From Cristatella mucedo (lineage: Eukaryota; Bryozoa; Phylactolaemata; Cristatellidae), in contig WPIO01000006.1 in the NCBI GenBank assembly GCA_009760855.2, positions 8,491,001-8,555,000 on the forward strand: a DNA stretch of 64,000 nt. Reading direction: 5' to 3'. This document shows positions 24,620 through 36,044 of the stretch, piece by piece (within the stretch, counting starts at the first letter, position 1; the number at the start of each line of letters is the position of its first letter). The translations under genes were made by a program, and so were the position numbers. The notes under the pieces are model-generated. The model searched no databases, was not told where the DNA came from, and saw only the letters and a list, made by a program, of their open reading frames with translations.

Positions 24620-24715
24620 TAGCGACAAATGTAAAGCACCTAGAAAGAGATTGAGCTCTCTGAGGGCGCTTTATCAAGTGCATTATGATTATCATTACGA
24701 CTACGCATACGATTA
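24620..24715 (+). mobile_element. LINE-B terminal 3' fragment
   Basis: Only the last part of LINE-B: AAATGTAAAGCACCTAGAAA, AGAGATTGAGCTCTCTGAGG, GCGCTTTATCAAGTGCATTA, then a decayed ATT-type tail. Confidence 0.9.
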
Positions 24716-25523
24716 CCCTGCCGGCCCCTCCCCCATCGTTCTGCAAGTGGGCTGCACAGCTCGATGCGGTACACGGACGGGATACGCTGCTAGTGATCGA
24801 TGTGACCGGGGGGGGAGGAGGAGGAGGCAGCCGCAGGAAGCCAGCGAGTCCGGCGGTGGGCGGCGGCGGCGGCGGGGGGGGGGGGGAGCGGGCGGGCGGG
24901 CGCGAGCTGGGAGGAGGGCCGAAAAGAGTCGCGCGCCTCCCCCTGCTCCGTTCGCGCGCGCGGCGAAGTAACCTGGCGGCGTCGTTCGTCGGCGGACGCT
25001 CTGCTGCGCTGCTGCGCTCGCGATGGCAACTAAACTTCGGACAGTGCAGCCATAGGCCGACGGGGAGGCAGAACAGCACGGCGAAGCGTGCGCCGATGGG
25101 GTCGCACGACCCGCGCCGCATTGCGTCTCCAGCGCTGGCTGCTACACAGGGCTGGGGGCAGTTGGCTCTTGCTGTTGACTTTCCGGTTTCAGAGCGTCAG
25201 CCGGCAAAGCCCGGCGGAGAAACTCGTAGACGTCAGCACATACAGTCTCATAGTTGAACACTGAAATGCTAGAACTACGTAGGAGTATCGACTCAGTGTT
25301 TTTCTTTTAAAGGTTGGCTGTGGTATTCTAGCAGCGTTCTCTCTCTCTCTCTCTGCACTACGTAACCCCCTTTTGACGCGGCCCGAAGTGGCGACTGGTG
25401 CATGATGCATCCCAGCTTCTACTCTGACCGGCTGAGTTGGCATATTGGAAAGCAGCCAGAGTGAGTGCGACCAACAGGAAGTCGTGCTGGGCCTGCCTTT
25501 GGCAAGCGACGGGCATTTATAAA
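24716..25523. other. GC-rich stretch with G/C homopolymer runs
   Basis: Very CpG-rich at 24,720-25,230, with GGGGGG and GGC runs and a 12-base G tract near 24,876. The Gly/Arg-rich and Pro/Ser-rich frames on both strands look compositional. A (CT)n run lies at 25,338-25,355. It could be a CpG-island promoter, but no transcript feature supports that. Confidence 0.4.
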
Positions 25524-26233
25524 CAGTCTACTCCGCATATAAGACTATCAGATATAGGAGTACGCTGCTTATATGTATATCATTTCTACGTCCCCGATTT
25601 TTCTGAAAAGTTTACGCATTGTGAGCTCCGCTTAAATGAATGTCGGATCTAAGAATACTCGGCATATAAGAATGGGAGTCGAGACTGACTTTCGATTTGT
25701 ACCCCGCTTGAGTGCATATTTATAGCGTATCCTACTGCAGAATTTTCGAACGCATCCCCCCCCCCACAGTGAGTGAGTGGCTCCGCCCATCCCGCCCTCG
25801 CTCGCCCGCCAAATGGGCTACGGGCGTTACGTCAGAGTTGGCTATGTCGGGTAGAGAAGCACGTTCCCGCGCCCATGCCAGCAGTTCCCCCATCCAAAAG
25901 CACGTGCCTGGCAGCGACCTAACGCTACGTCGGGGCCAGCATCGACGCACGTGTTGTCAGCTGCTCTGTACGCTGTCGGCTCCGTGAATATACGAGCTTG
26001 TGAAACGGCGCTAATCTGAGCTCCCACGATATCAGTAGCGACTTCGCGATAGCGGTTTCGTCATCGATTCGTTAAAATCACTTTACTGTGGACGCGGCAA
26101 CGGTGCGAAACGCCGTGCCGCGTGTTTTATCGTCGTCCAACGATCACCTCCGGTGCCGTTAATCGTCAGCAAGTGTGCTTTGAATGCATACGAAGGCGAG
26201 CAGGACGTCGAGGAGCAGCAGGAGGAGAACGCC

Positions 26234-26279
26234 GAGGAGGAGGAGGAGGAGGAGGAGGAGGAGGAGGAGGAGGAGGAGA
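26234..26279 (+). repeat. (GAG)n microsatellite
   Basis: About 15 GAG units inside the GC-rich 5' part of Tigger-2; GA-rich sequence continues to about 26,410. It gives spurious poly-Gly and poly-Ser frames. Confidence 0.93.
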
Positions 26280-26559
26280 AAGAAGAGGAGGACGTAGGGA
26301 TCAAAGAGGGGGAAAGAGGGGAATGAGGAGGAGGGCGTGGAGGGAGGCGGAAGCGGAGGAGTTGGATGAGGAGGAGAGCGGAAAAACGAGGAGAGCGGGA
26401 AGGAGGATGTTGATTGGACACCTATGAACGTTTTGATTTAATCAAATTTTAGTGCTACTAATATATTAAAAGTATCTTACCGTGCATAGAAATACCTTTT
26501 CGTTGTTGCAGTTTGCTGCTGCATGGGGGCGTACTTTGATTATCTCTTATACGTAAATA

Positions 26560-27890
26560 CAATGTAGCAGGAAACGTGGCTATCGCTACGACAAGAAATA
26601 CGGTTACGATTTAGAAAAAGCTGCAAGTTTTAGAGCCGATGAAATCGAAAAAAGCAACCTGCTGTTGCTGAGGAGTTCAATATGAGTCAGTAGACTATCT
26701 CTAAAATTAAGAAGGCAGAAAAAGAGATTAGCAATTACGTGCTGATCAACGGGAATCTGAGCCGAAAAAAGAAAACGTGAAAGTCCAAATGAAGAGCTTG
26801 CCGATGCGCTAATGGAATGGCTTTATTAAATGCGGCAGCAAAATGCTGTGAGCAATAGACCAGAGCTGATTTGGTCCAGCGGTTAAGGTGCTCGCCCCCG
26901 ACCAAGGTCTGGCTGAGGTCGTGGGCTCGTGCCCGGAGGCAAATGTGAAGCGCCTGAATAGAGATTAAGTTCTCTTGGGGTGCTATACAAATGAATTATA
27001 TATCATATAAATTAATGATGGAGAAGGTGCAGCAGCTAGCTTTGACACTTGGCTGTCCGTCATTTGTTCCAACCGATGGCCGGGATAGAGCGTCTTAAAA
27101 TTTGGCATAACATTCCGTTTAGAAAGATTGGCCATAAAAGAGCTGCTGCAGATCATACCAGAGCCGAAAATTGGATTGCAAAAATTTTGCTTAGCTTGAT
27201 TGAAGGGCATGATGCATCCGATATCTTTAAAGCCGACGAAACAGACCTATTATACAAAGCGGCGCCCTCTGGCATATGAACCATCAGAGGTACTCAAACA
27301 GCTGGTCGACAGAAATAATGACTGTATGCTTCTTCTCTGCAACACTAGTGGCACCGTAAAGAAAGCTTATGCAGTGGGGAAATATGCAAACCCGGTGTGC
27401 GTTCGAACTGCTCGACCACCTTTACCGTATTTCAGCAGCAGCAGCATAGCTCGGATGACCATTTGAATTTGAGGTAATACTCTTCTCTAGTTTGATCGGT
27501 AGCTGGGCAAGCGAAATCATTTTCCGTTTGCCGACAGCACGGCTTGTCATAAAGTAGAGGGACAACTCAAGAACATCAGGTTGGAGTTTATGCCGCCGAA
27601 TACGACATCTCTTATACAGCCGCTGGATCAAGGAATCATCGGCACCGGGAAAGTCCACTACAGAACGCACGCGATGCGGCAAATGCTTCAGGTCATAGAA
27701 GACAGATGCTCAATTATTGATTACGTAAGGCCAATTGATGTGCTAGTTGCTTTGAAGGTGCTGAAACAGGCGTGGTTGCTGGTATCGCCAGCTGTTTCCG
27801 AAGCTGTTTCAGAAAAGCTGGCTTTCCGACTGTTGGCTCGGACGGCAATGACGAAGGTGTTCTGCCGATTCCAGCAGTGGCTGCTGAGCT
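26560..27890 (+). pseudogene. Tigger-2 transposase, inactivated
   Basis: Pieces in order: N-terminal HTH (RKRGYRYDKKYGYDLEKAA, then TISKIKKAEKEI); the SINE1 insertion; the DNA-binding/DDE junction (IERLKIWHNIPFRKIG, then DIFKADETDLLYKA, first acidic site); the RNNDCMLLLCNTSGT strand; a degraded middle; and LEFMPPNTTSLIQPLDQGII with the last acidic site, then KVHYRTHAMRQML. Stops and frameshifts separate the pieces. Confidence 0.9.
26862..27003 (+). mobile_element. SINE1 (tRNA-derived) inserted in Tigger-2
   Basis: SINE1 with GATTTGGTCCAGCGGTTAAG head, B box region GTGGGCTCGTGCCC and tail GAGATTAAGTTCTCTTGGGG, then TGCTATACAAATGAATTATA. It interrupts the transposase. Confidence 0.92.
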
Positions 27891-28394
27891 AGGAGGAGCT
27901 GTCACGCAAGAATATTGTGAGGCTTTAGTAGACTGCGATAAGGTAGTCGCATGCAATGGCACGTTAACCAAGCATAAAATTTGCATGCTAGTACAGCGTA
28001 AGGACCAACAATGGGAATGATTAAAAGGACACGGAAGAGCTTGAGGAGATGCAGTGGCCGTAGGCACGCAGAGTAACGCAAAAACGAGCATGACTTGCAC
28101 CGGCAACTGTTCGTCATTACTTGGATCGAAATCTTCAAACAACAATGAGCACTGTGCAGTTGCAGATAAGATCGGGAAAAATACATTCAAAAATCACATC
28201 CAGCAAAAAATTACAGACTTTAAATAACAGCAGTATAATTATGCATGCCTTGATTTGTTTATGTTGTTAAATTAAAAATGATGACATTCGGTGACTTTTT
28301 AAGTAATATTAGTCTCAGTCTGCATATAATAATACTCCGCAGACAAAATACCTATTTGGCGGCCCGAGCATTTTCTTCTAAGCGGAGTCGACTG

Positions 28395-29278
28395 TAACTA
28401 CAATCCTCCCGTGAATATTCGCACGAGCATGCTACGTATGTAATGCAAATTTAAATATGGCTAGCACATCCTTACGCTCGGTACACGCAACTCAATGCTG
28501 ATTCGCTATCAGACGCTGACTAATACAATGCACGATATTATATTGTACGTTCATTTCATAGGAAAGTCATTACATGTAATTTTGATTTTTGTTTTCATTT
28601 TGACTCCCATCCAGAATCGCACCGATAACTACGAGCTCCAAGGTTGGCAATCAGCAGAGCTGGCTCACCAGCGAGCGGTCAGCTGATACTCAGGCCTGCC
28701 ATCCACAGAAAAGCTGGAATTAACCATGATTTTGTAATTGGTGAACACTAATTTCCATCTGCAACTTGTGGTTTTGCGCCCACCATAGTGGACCGCCAAG
28801 TTAAGAGAGAGGTAAAGCGAGCAGAATAGACTCCAGCCTCAGAGAGACAAAAACAAATTGGGAAACATGGTCCGCAAAGGAAGCCATTTACGGCCACGCT
28901 GCCGAAATTCGACAGCATCTTCCCATACAAAAACTCTATGAGACTCAAGAAGCTGAAGAGAGACTGCAGAAGAAGCCCAGGAGCTGATCGCTTACAGGGT
29001 TAAGCAAACGCCTCACTTATGACTTGATCAAAAACAGAAAGAGACTGAAGGTAAGATTCGAGCATTTCGCGACCCAGGCCACGTGGTATAGAGTCATTGC
29101 TCGTCAGTAGGCCTGGCTCACCAGCTAAGCTGAGCTTACCGCAAGGTCAGCGAGCACTCAGCACTGTAATGCAACGAGCACTCAGCATTTTAAAGCACCG
29201 GTGAAATTTGCTGTGATTTTTCTCGGGCATTAGCTAGTAAATACGTACCGATGTACGTACATACGCTACGTACATACT
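28395..29278. other. Unidentified stretch
   Basis: No gene recognised. At 29,232-29,278 there are short ACGTAC repeats before composite repeat D1. Confidence 0.5.
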
Positions 29279-30690
29279 GCTATTATTATTAGCAATTGCT
29301 TCAAATGGAGACTCTGATTCTTGCTTTAGATGGATCTTTGAGTGGGATGTAAAAATAGTAATAATGACTTGTACTCGTCGCCTTAAGAGGATCTCTATCC
29401 GGGTGCTTTGTCGCTCGTCTCGTCTAAGCTCTATGTACTAGCTAGTTTTTACCGAAATTGAAGAAGAGCTTTCGAGCGGTGCTCCTAATGATGACTCTAA
29501 CTCCCCCAAACCAGGAAAGCCAATCGTTAAAAATATGCGAACCTGGCCTTGTGCTCGGTGCACCTCTAACACGATGAGCTGACTCCGCTACTGGAAGAGG
29601 TCGGCTTTTCGTTGTTTTTTAAGCTGTATTATTTACGTGGCGGACGAGCTAGTTAAGTCTACTGGGGGCTTCAGGATCGGTCTCTTTGTCTTTGTAGAGT
29701 CAGCGAAAGTATGAGAATGCTAAACATTTATGTCGTCCCTCTCCCTTTTAGCTCCCTCCAATTCTGAGTTGGTCTTATAGGGTAAGGGTTAAAATCCTTC
29801 ATGGTCACCCGGTTGATGCATTTCGAATACAAGACCCGCCAATAGATGCCAGTTTTCTAGAGGCTGCTTAACAGCGACGAACCCCAGATGTAAACTGTAG
29901 AGCGGCGTCCATTCGGCTTCCTCTAGTCCAGCAGGCGGGTCGGTCGGACGCGGTCGGTTCGTCAGTGGGGCCATATGAACACTAATATAGAAATAATCTT
30001 AGCTGATTTGACGGCCTCACTTGAATAGTGGCGGAAGAACCTTGACGGCAATCGCCACCTCATGCTGTTGGCGATAAAGGATCGTCCACATCCCACGATA
30101 TTGCTCTCATTTAGTTATCCGCTTCTTCTAGTCCTACAGTAGATAATCATCATAACCTGACATCAAAAGGATGTAACCATTATCAAAGGGCCACATCAAA
30201 GAACTTAATCATATATAAAGCCGCAAATTTAAATAGTTTTTTTTTTTATAACGTCTCAGCTATGAAATACTACATATCCCGCTTGTAATAATCAAAAGTG
30301 TATCCATATGTATATTACTCACAAGTATTTTCGTAATCAAGTGCAAGTGCAATATTATTATTAATCTGATGATCAAGCCCACGCAAGTTTTACTGCACCT
30401 CCTTAAAATATGCCCGTCCTCGGCGAGGATAATAAAAGAAACCTAAAATAGCCTTCATGGGTAGAAGATGTCTGCGTTCGGCCGTCGACGCATCCTCAGG
30501 CTCGAGCATAAATTAAGACCAATGCTTTTCTGACGCATCCTTCACAGCTTTCATGGTAGCTGTCTTCTCTTCATTTTTGTCACTCGTAGACGGCGAAGCA
30601 AAGACTTCGCGGCGCGAGTTCTGAACACTCTTGAAGCTGAGGCTACCAGCACTTCACACTTCACCTCGCGTGGAATAGACCGAAGCTTAT
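29279..30690 (+). repeat. Composite repeat D1, copy B, first part
   Basis: Matches 8,967-10,335 in the same orientation with scattered substitutions and one extra 24-bp piece near 30,340-30,363. It includes the reversed partial SINE2 near 30,010-30,095. The match stops at about 30,690 and resumes at 32,179. Confidence 0.88.
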
Positions 30691-32178
30691 CGCATAGGGC
30701 TCTGTCTCAAAAGATATCCTCTAAACTATCTCAAAGCTTGATCGTGGGCAGTGCACGCGATTCGGGGACGAAGAAACTCCATGCGCCGTTATAATGACGT
30801 CTTATAAGGGTCGACCTGTCGTCAGGCCACAGTCTCGTCAGCCTAACATTCATTTGGATAGCAGCCTGCACCGTTGGCTGATCTGATCACCTGCAGAGCT
30901 GATCTTTTAACTGAGCATACACACGCTGGACGAATTTCGAAAATGTAGCGAGCAACAGTGCGACAGCGAGTTGGAACAGAAAGTCCAATCCAAGTGTATC
31001 TGCGACGCTCCTATTCAGCAGCCACTGCCTACAGTCGCAGCCGCAGTGTATTTGTAGCGCCCTGCTTGCCTTGGCTGAATTTTAGCGCGAACGAGAGCTG
31101 TTCGGAGGCGGGCTAGAACTCCTTTGTCCTGGAGCAGTGAGCCAGAGAGGAGCGTCAGTGTGGTTTGAGAGCAAGAGCTTAAGAGCAAGCCAGGAAGCTG
31201 AGACCAGCGGTGGCGATTCGGCCTTTAGAATTGGTCCGATACCCGCGGAAGCTGCTGATTGATGTTGGCTGGCCTGTCAACCTCCGCATTCACTCGGTCC
31301 AAGAAAGAATCGTCTGGAACACATTCGCTATTCAAGCTGGACAGAGGTGCCCTTCCAGTGGCCTACTGACGGTATTAATTCCTTGCCGTAATGGGCCGGG
31401 GTGTCGGGCCCAATGCCACTAAGCTCTCGCCCCATTGTCTCAGCCAAGTATTTACGAGTCGAGCGTCGCTCGCTCTTGGTCTTATGGTCTATTATCTTTG
31501 GTCCGACTCCGCGCTTCGACGCCGTCGGACTCGTTTCTCTGAAAGCGAGAGACGAGGGCGGGCTGTTCGCCGGCGATTGACGGAACAGGACGAGACAGCG
31601 CTAGGAGGATTCGGTGGAGTCCACCGAATACGGTCGCATCGCGCCCGAGCTGGCATTTTGTGTTTCTTTTGTGTTGTGTGCGTGCGCGCTAGCACGTGGT
31701 CTCGGCGTAGGGATTCGCCGGTGTATGCTAGGCATAGTTGGCGTGTGTGGAGTATTCCTGCCGCACTGGTGGAAACCCGAGTTCTAGTTCTCCGGTTAGT
31801 GTTTAGGCTCCGGTACACGCTCAGTGTGGAGAAGTATTCCCTCCACAAGAGTGTTGGTGCTGTTGAGAACGTGCGAGGAGTGTGGAGATAAAACTGAACT
31901 AGACGCACAGCGACTTTGTGCGCTTGCGAATAAAGTTCAGTAAATTCCCCAGTTTGTGTCTCGCTTTTCGATTCACGCCGAGGACTCGCGACCCCCTCTA
32001 GTAACGGTAAGCAGGTCGGCGCCAGAAACGCTCGTTTCGTGGCGGCCAGCTTATTGCGCGTAGGCGCGCACCGAACGGCATTGGGCGCTAGGCTACGCCG
32101 CTAGGTAAGCGGCAGGTCAAGCCTACCCCGCCGAGCCTTCGGTGTAACATATTTATGAACGGGCACGGAAGATTACAC
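30691..32178 (+). other. Insertion unique to D1 copy B
   Basis: About 1.49 kb absent from copy A. It holds about 360 bp of unidentified sequence, the solo LTR at 31,053-32,149, and about 30 bp more. The LTR has its own target duplication, so it landed inside an already inserted or already different sequence. Confidence 0.75.
31053..32149 (+). mobile_element. Solo LTR, copy 1
   Basis: Starts TGTAGCGCCCTGCTTGCC and ends GGTGTAACA, flanked by the 4-bp duplication TATT (31,049-31,052 and 32,150-32,153). It matches 44,195-45,600 over its length. TG...CA ends, a 4-bp duplication and AATAAA near the 3' side (about 31,929) fit an LTR retrotransposon reduced to one LTR; the superfamily cannot be set without the internal part. 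The long frames in it on both strands are not retroelement proteins. Confidence 0.9.
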
Positions 32179-32925
32179 GACGGCATTGCTTTCAGTTTTG
32201 ACTCTAAACCTCAATGCAATAAATAACAGTAACAGTAGCTGTGAGGAGCTGGTTTGGTCCAGCGGTTAAGGTGCTCGCCCCCGACCACGGTCTGGCTGAG
32301 GTCGTGGGCTCGATCCCGGAGGCTTATGTAAAGCACCTGAATAGAGATTCAGTTCTCTTGGGGCGCTATACAAATGAATTATATATAATATCGCATTGCC
32401 GACAACAAGATGCTCACCGCAGTCTGAGTCTGAGTTGGTCTTACCGATCCTACCGACGAGAATAGAAAAGGTATCATCGTCGCTGCTGTGTTGATAGCTC
32501 CTCTTCGTCATCCTTAAGCATTGGTATTTGACATGTACCTTAGCGATGCTTTGAAAATCGCCAAAATACGATTACTCATACGACACGTTGTGAGGGCTTT
32601 AAACTGATTTAATTTTTCGAAACCAAGAGAAAATGAGAAGCATAGTTGAGTAATGTGAGGTAGTCGATGAAGCGAGTAGCATGGAAGTGGCGGCTCACGA
32701 TGGCTGGTAAAGATGTGCCGTGGTCAGCAGTAAAAGAGCAGACGTCGTCGTTGCTTAAGAAGTGTGCAAGTGAGCGCCATAGTCTACGACCTACAGAGCA
32801 ACAGCGGTCGCCAACGGTCTTTTAAGCAGGACCTCGTCAAAAATATATTTACGGGACAATATATTGCATCGTATAGGTGCCGTAACACTATCAATATATT
32901 TTTGTCCAGAGAACAATACTATGTT
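32179..32925 (+). repeat. Composite repeat D1, copy B, second part
   Basis: Resumes the match to 10,355-10,935 (GGCATTGCTTTCA onwards), interrupted by SINE1 at 32,246-32,392. It contains the reversed LINE-A 3' piece at about 32,625-32,860, shared with copy A. Confidence 0.87.
32246..32392 (+). mobile_element. SINE1 (tRNA-derived) inserted in D1 copy B
   Basis: Head GAGCTGGTTTGGTCCAGCGG, B box GGGCTCGATCCC, tail GAGATTCAGTTCTCTTGGGG, then GCGCTATACAAATGAATTAT. Absent from copy A, so it is younger than the D1 duplication. Confidence 0.92.
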
Positions 32926-32949
32926 TATAATAGTTCGCAATACTATGTT

Positions 32950-33430
32950 TATATTAGTTTATAATAGTTCACACGATTTGGGACCGGATATCTGCTGCAT
33001 ATGACCGATTATGCCATGTCAGTATCGTGTCTGTCAGTCGGACGTATCCTGTGTGAGTAGCAGGATTCAATTCCGTCTGCCTCGCACGACTGTGCATGCA
33101 CGGATGTGTGTACGTGGCGCCTGAGACAGTGAGCTCGCTCGCAAGCATCTCTGATGCTAAGCAGCCAACATGGCTAACAGAACCACAGAATGGCTGTTGT
33201 TGATTACAGATCACAGTTGTAACCAGGAAGACGAGTGGATGTGGACAACGAGGGGAGTCAGCGTGTGGGGCACCTAAAGCAGAACTAGATGGACTGAAGT
33301 TTTCAGGCTAAGTGAGTGTCTAAGTGTCTTCGGGGGTTCCTCTTCGAGCTGCTTGGTAAGCAATATTTCTCAGAAGTAGAAATAGGCAGACAGACCGAGA
33401 AAGCTCAGGGTGGCAGCAAGTCACAACACT
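32950..33430 (+). repeat. Interspersed repeat R2, copy B
   Basis: Matches 1,290-1,765 in the same orientation. It follows copy B of D1 almost directly, separated only by a short TTTATAATAGT-type repeat. Class unknown. Confidence 0.7.
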
Positions 33431-34145
33431 GGCAGCCACTGGCGGTTGATGATTACGTCCATGGCGTGAATTTAATCCAAACCGTTACTTGCTGAGTGTG
33501 AAAATGCTCGTGCGATGCAACATTCGATCGATGCAACATCCGGACAGGTGTGTTGCACCGTAACTAGCGAAGCCTCGAAACGCTGGCCTACGCTGCTCTG
33601 TAAGCAAGATCTGTGCCCTCTCTGCTACCAGCTTCGATCGGAGCACGACGTTTGACCCGAGTGGCTGAGGCTACACACACGCCGATTACTCTGGCCAAAG
33701 CCTCGGCACACACGACTGCTGAAGGGCAAGGCAGTCGCTAACGACGGCCACGAAAAGGTTCCTCGGTCGACAGCTAAGCGAATCGCTAGGGCTGCATTCT
33801 GCAAGGCCAGCTCAGATTGGCAAAATTAATGAAGCTCACCGAAAGTTCACACAATACAGATAAGCTACCATCAGGTTACTTTCGTACATGCATTTTAATA
33901 AGGGTAATTTGTACTCAGCATCTGCATTAGCAAAGCAGGAAACCGAGTGTCTCAGACTCGGACGTAGCTGTAATCATAAGCACTGCATTTAAGTAGTATC
34001 AGAACATGCATGAAATGCACAGGCGATACGAAAGTCGGTATACAAAAAGTCGCAGCAAAACTGTGTCCGAGGTTCATGTCCATTGGGCATACATACAGGT
34101 AGTCAATAGATAGAAAAAATCCTAAAGGCCCACTAATCCAAATAT
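33431..34145. other. Unidentified stretch
   Basis: No gene or named repeat recognised. Confidence 0.5.
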
Positions 34146-34290
34146 AAATAAATATAATTCATTTTTATAGCACCCCAAGATAACTTAATCTCTATCCAGG
34201 TGCTTCACATAAGCCCCGGGGCTCGAGCGCACGACCTCAGTCAGACCTTGGTCGGGGCGAGCACCTAAACCGCTAGACCAGACCAGCTCG
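34146..34290 (-). mobile_element. SINE1, reverse orientation
   Basis: On the plus strand the order is reversed: ATATAATTCATTTTTATAGC tail, CACCCCAAGATAACTTAATC, reversed B box GGGGCTCGAGCGC, then the head ending CAGACCAGCTCGG. Somewhat diverged. Confidence 0.88.
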
Positions 34291-36044
34291 GCCCACAAAA
34301 AGGCCCACAAATCATGAAAGCGCTTAAAAGTTGGTTAAAAGTTAGCTGGGTATTGCTGCAGCTTGCCCTGTTAGATTCACAGCTATTAAACAACTACCCT
34401 GTAGAATCCACCCGGTGAATACAGAAGTTGGGTGCAAGCGAAAACTCAATTATAAAGTACCATGCAAGATCCATCCGACGAATACAGAAGGTGAGCACCA
34501 GCGAAAACTCATTAATATCGCGGTAACAGCATCGCTGCAGGGAAGTCCGCCGAGTTGCCGGTGGCAACCGGCAGAAGGAAGCGAATTGAGGCAGCACGAG
34601 AGGAATTCGGTCGACCGGTGCTTCGTCAGTCCTTCACCAGACCTTCGGAGCTGCTCGCTCGAGACGAATTCCCAAAGCTCGAAGTCGGGCGGGTCTTGGC
34701 TGCAACATCGAGCGCGAGCCGAGCGAGGAATAATCATCATCAGCTGCTGCTAGCTAGCATCCGACATGCCGGCGCAGCAGGCTCGTCGCCAGCGACTGCC
34801 ATTCAGCTAACGAAGGCCTGCAAAAGCACCTAAGCGAAGGCTCGCGGCCGACCACGAGCTGGCTACGAACTGCTAGTGGGCGCCGGCTGCCCAGCAGTGG
34901 AGTAGAGTCAGCACCACCCAGAGCACACGCAAGGCAGCCCACGGTGCGGCAGCGACGTTGGCGAGCGAGATGCAATAGCGTTTGACGCACGACGAAAGAC
35001 GAACAAAAACCCGAGCTGTGAGCCGGTCAGGCGCTTGTGCGGCTGCCATTCTCCTGCAGCCAGCAAGGCGAGCAGGCCGTTGGCTGGCAATGAAAGCCGG
35101 CGACTCGATCGTCGAGCAAGCCCGAGAGTCGCAAGCTTGCGAGCTAGCCAAGAGTGCCGGTGGGGAGGGGGGCCCACACTGTCCTCGGTCTTCCCATTTC
35201 CCCAGTTACATCATATCGTAAAAAGAACAGTGTGCCACCCACCAAGCTCAGAGAGGCTGCACTAGCTAGTGTGCACACCTAATTTAACCGTCTGCTTCGC
35301 AGCAGCACAGGCTCATGCATGCCTTCACACAGGCTAGGTGCCACTACAACAAAGGGGCACTCACGAGTCATCAAAGGTCACCGTGGGGGTGGGGATGCCA
35401 GTGGTGCCACGTCCGGTCAGCAGTAGTGCCCTGGGCGGTGGAGAAGCAAACAGCAAACCGCCAGCCTCTCGTCTGCACCCTGATACAGGCTAACATCGAA
35501 GCGAACAAGAAATGCCAAACACTGAGGGCATCGCCCACTCAATCCTCACGACCAGGTGCGCTGTCAGCACAGTCACGACACTTTCTGCAGTTGTCTAGCT
35601 ATAGAGCAGCGATGAGTCCGAGGGAGTTACGCCACTGCTCACTGCTAGCATACAAAGGCTGCAACTTGGAAATTGAGTTAAACATCAAGCCCCAAGAGCA
35701 AGTTTAAAGTTTCCTTCACACTATACACCACGGCATGTGCAGACGCAGCCGTCAGCACGACAGAAGTACGAACGACTGGCATGCATTCGCCTGAACCAGG
35801 AACACTCAGGGAGATCGCATGTGCGATCACATGATCGGGTAACACAACCAGTTCATCACACTTGTTCACCAGCCCAAAGGTACTGGGTCTTCATTCTACA
35901 GGATCTTCTGTGCCATGATTCCCATCAATACCTGATAATACATAAGTAAAGTTTCCTAGCCAACACCCCCACTCTCAGCTCATTGTTACCGAGGTTGGTG
36001 CAGCTTCATTTAGATTGCAGCTATTTGCAAGATCCCTATCCAGG
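34291..36044. other. Unidentified stretch, GC-rich at 34,550-35,200
   Basis: A minus-strand frame ending near 34,873 has a hydrophobic end (ALRVLWVVLTLLHCWAAGA) that resembles a signal or membrane segment. Another open minus frame lies at 35,678-35,869. Neither has a clear splice context or domain. If the phosphatase gene continues past 37,537, its last exon could be in this stretch, but I could not identify one. Confidence 0.35.

Larger units (their letters stand above)
25524..28394 (+). mobile_element. Tigger-2: second, different Tigger/pogo-like element
   Basis: The ends are related inverted repeats: CAGTCTACTCCGCATATAAG at 25,524 and, on the other strand from 28,394, CAGTCGACTCCGCTTAGAAG. 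TA follows the 3' end at 28,395-28,396; the 5' flank is AA, so one target copy has decayed. The ends and protein differ from Tigger-1, so this is a separate subfamily. About 900 bp of GC-rich sequence lies between the 5' end and the transposase. Confidence 0.85.

Noticed and set aside
24615-25257. Gly/Arg-rich (190 codons) and Pro/Ser-rich (168 codons) frames on opposite strands
   Set aside because: Both derive from GGC/GGG runs. Part of the region is a LINE-B end. Nothing points to a protein.
26083-26427. Poly-Ser and poly-Gly frames
   Set aside because: They are translations of the (GAG)n tract inside Tigger-2.
31391-31908. 166- and 138-codon frames on both strands
   Set aside because: They lie wholly within a solo LTR; the homologous LTR at 44.2-45.6 kb does not keep the frames.
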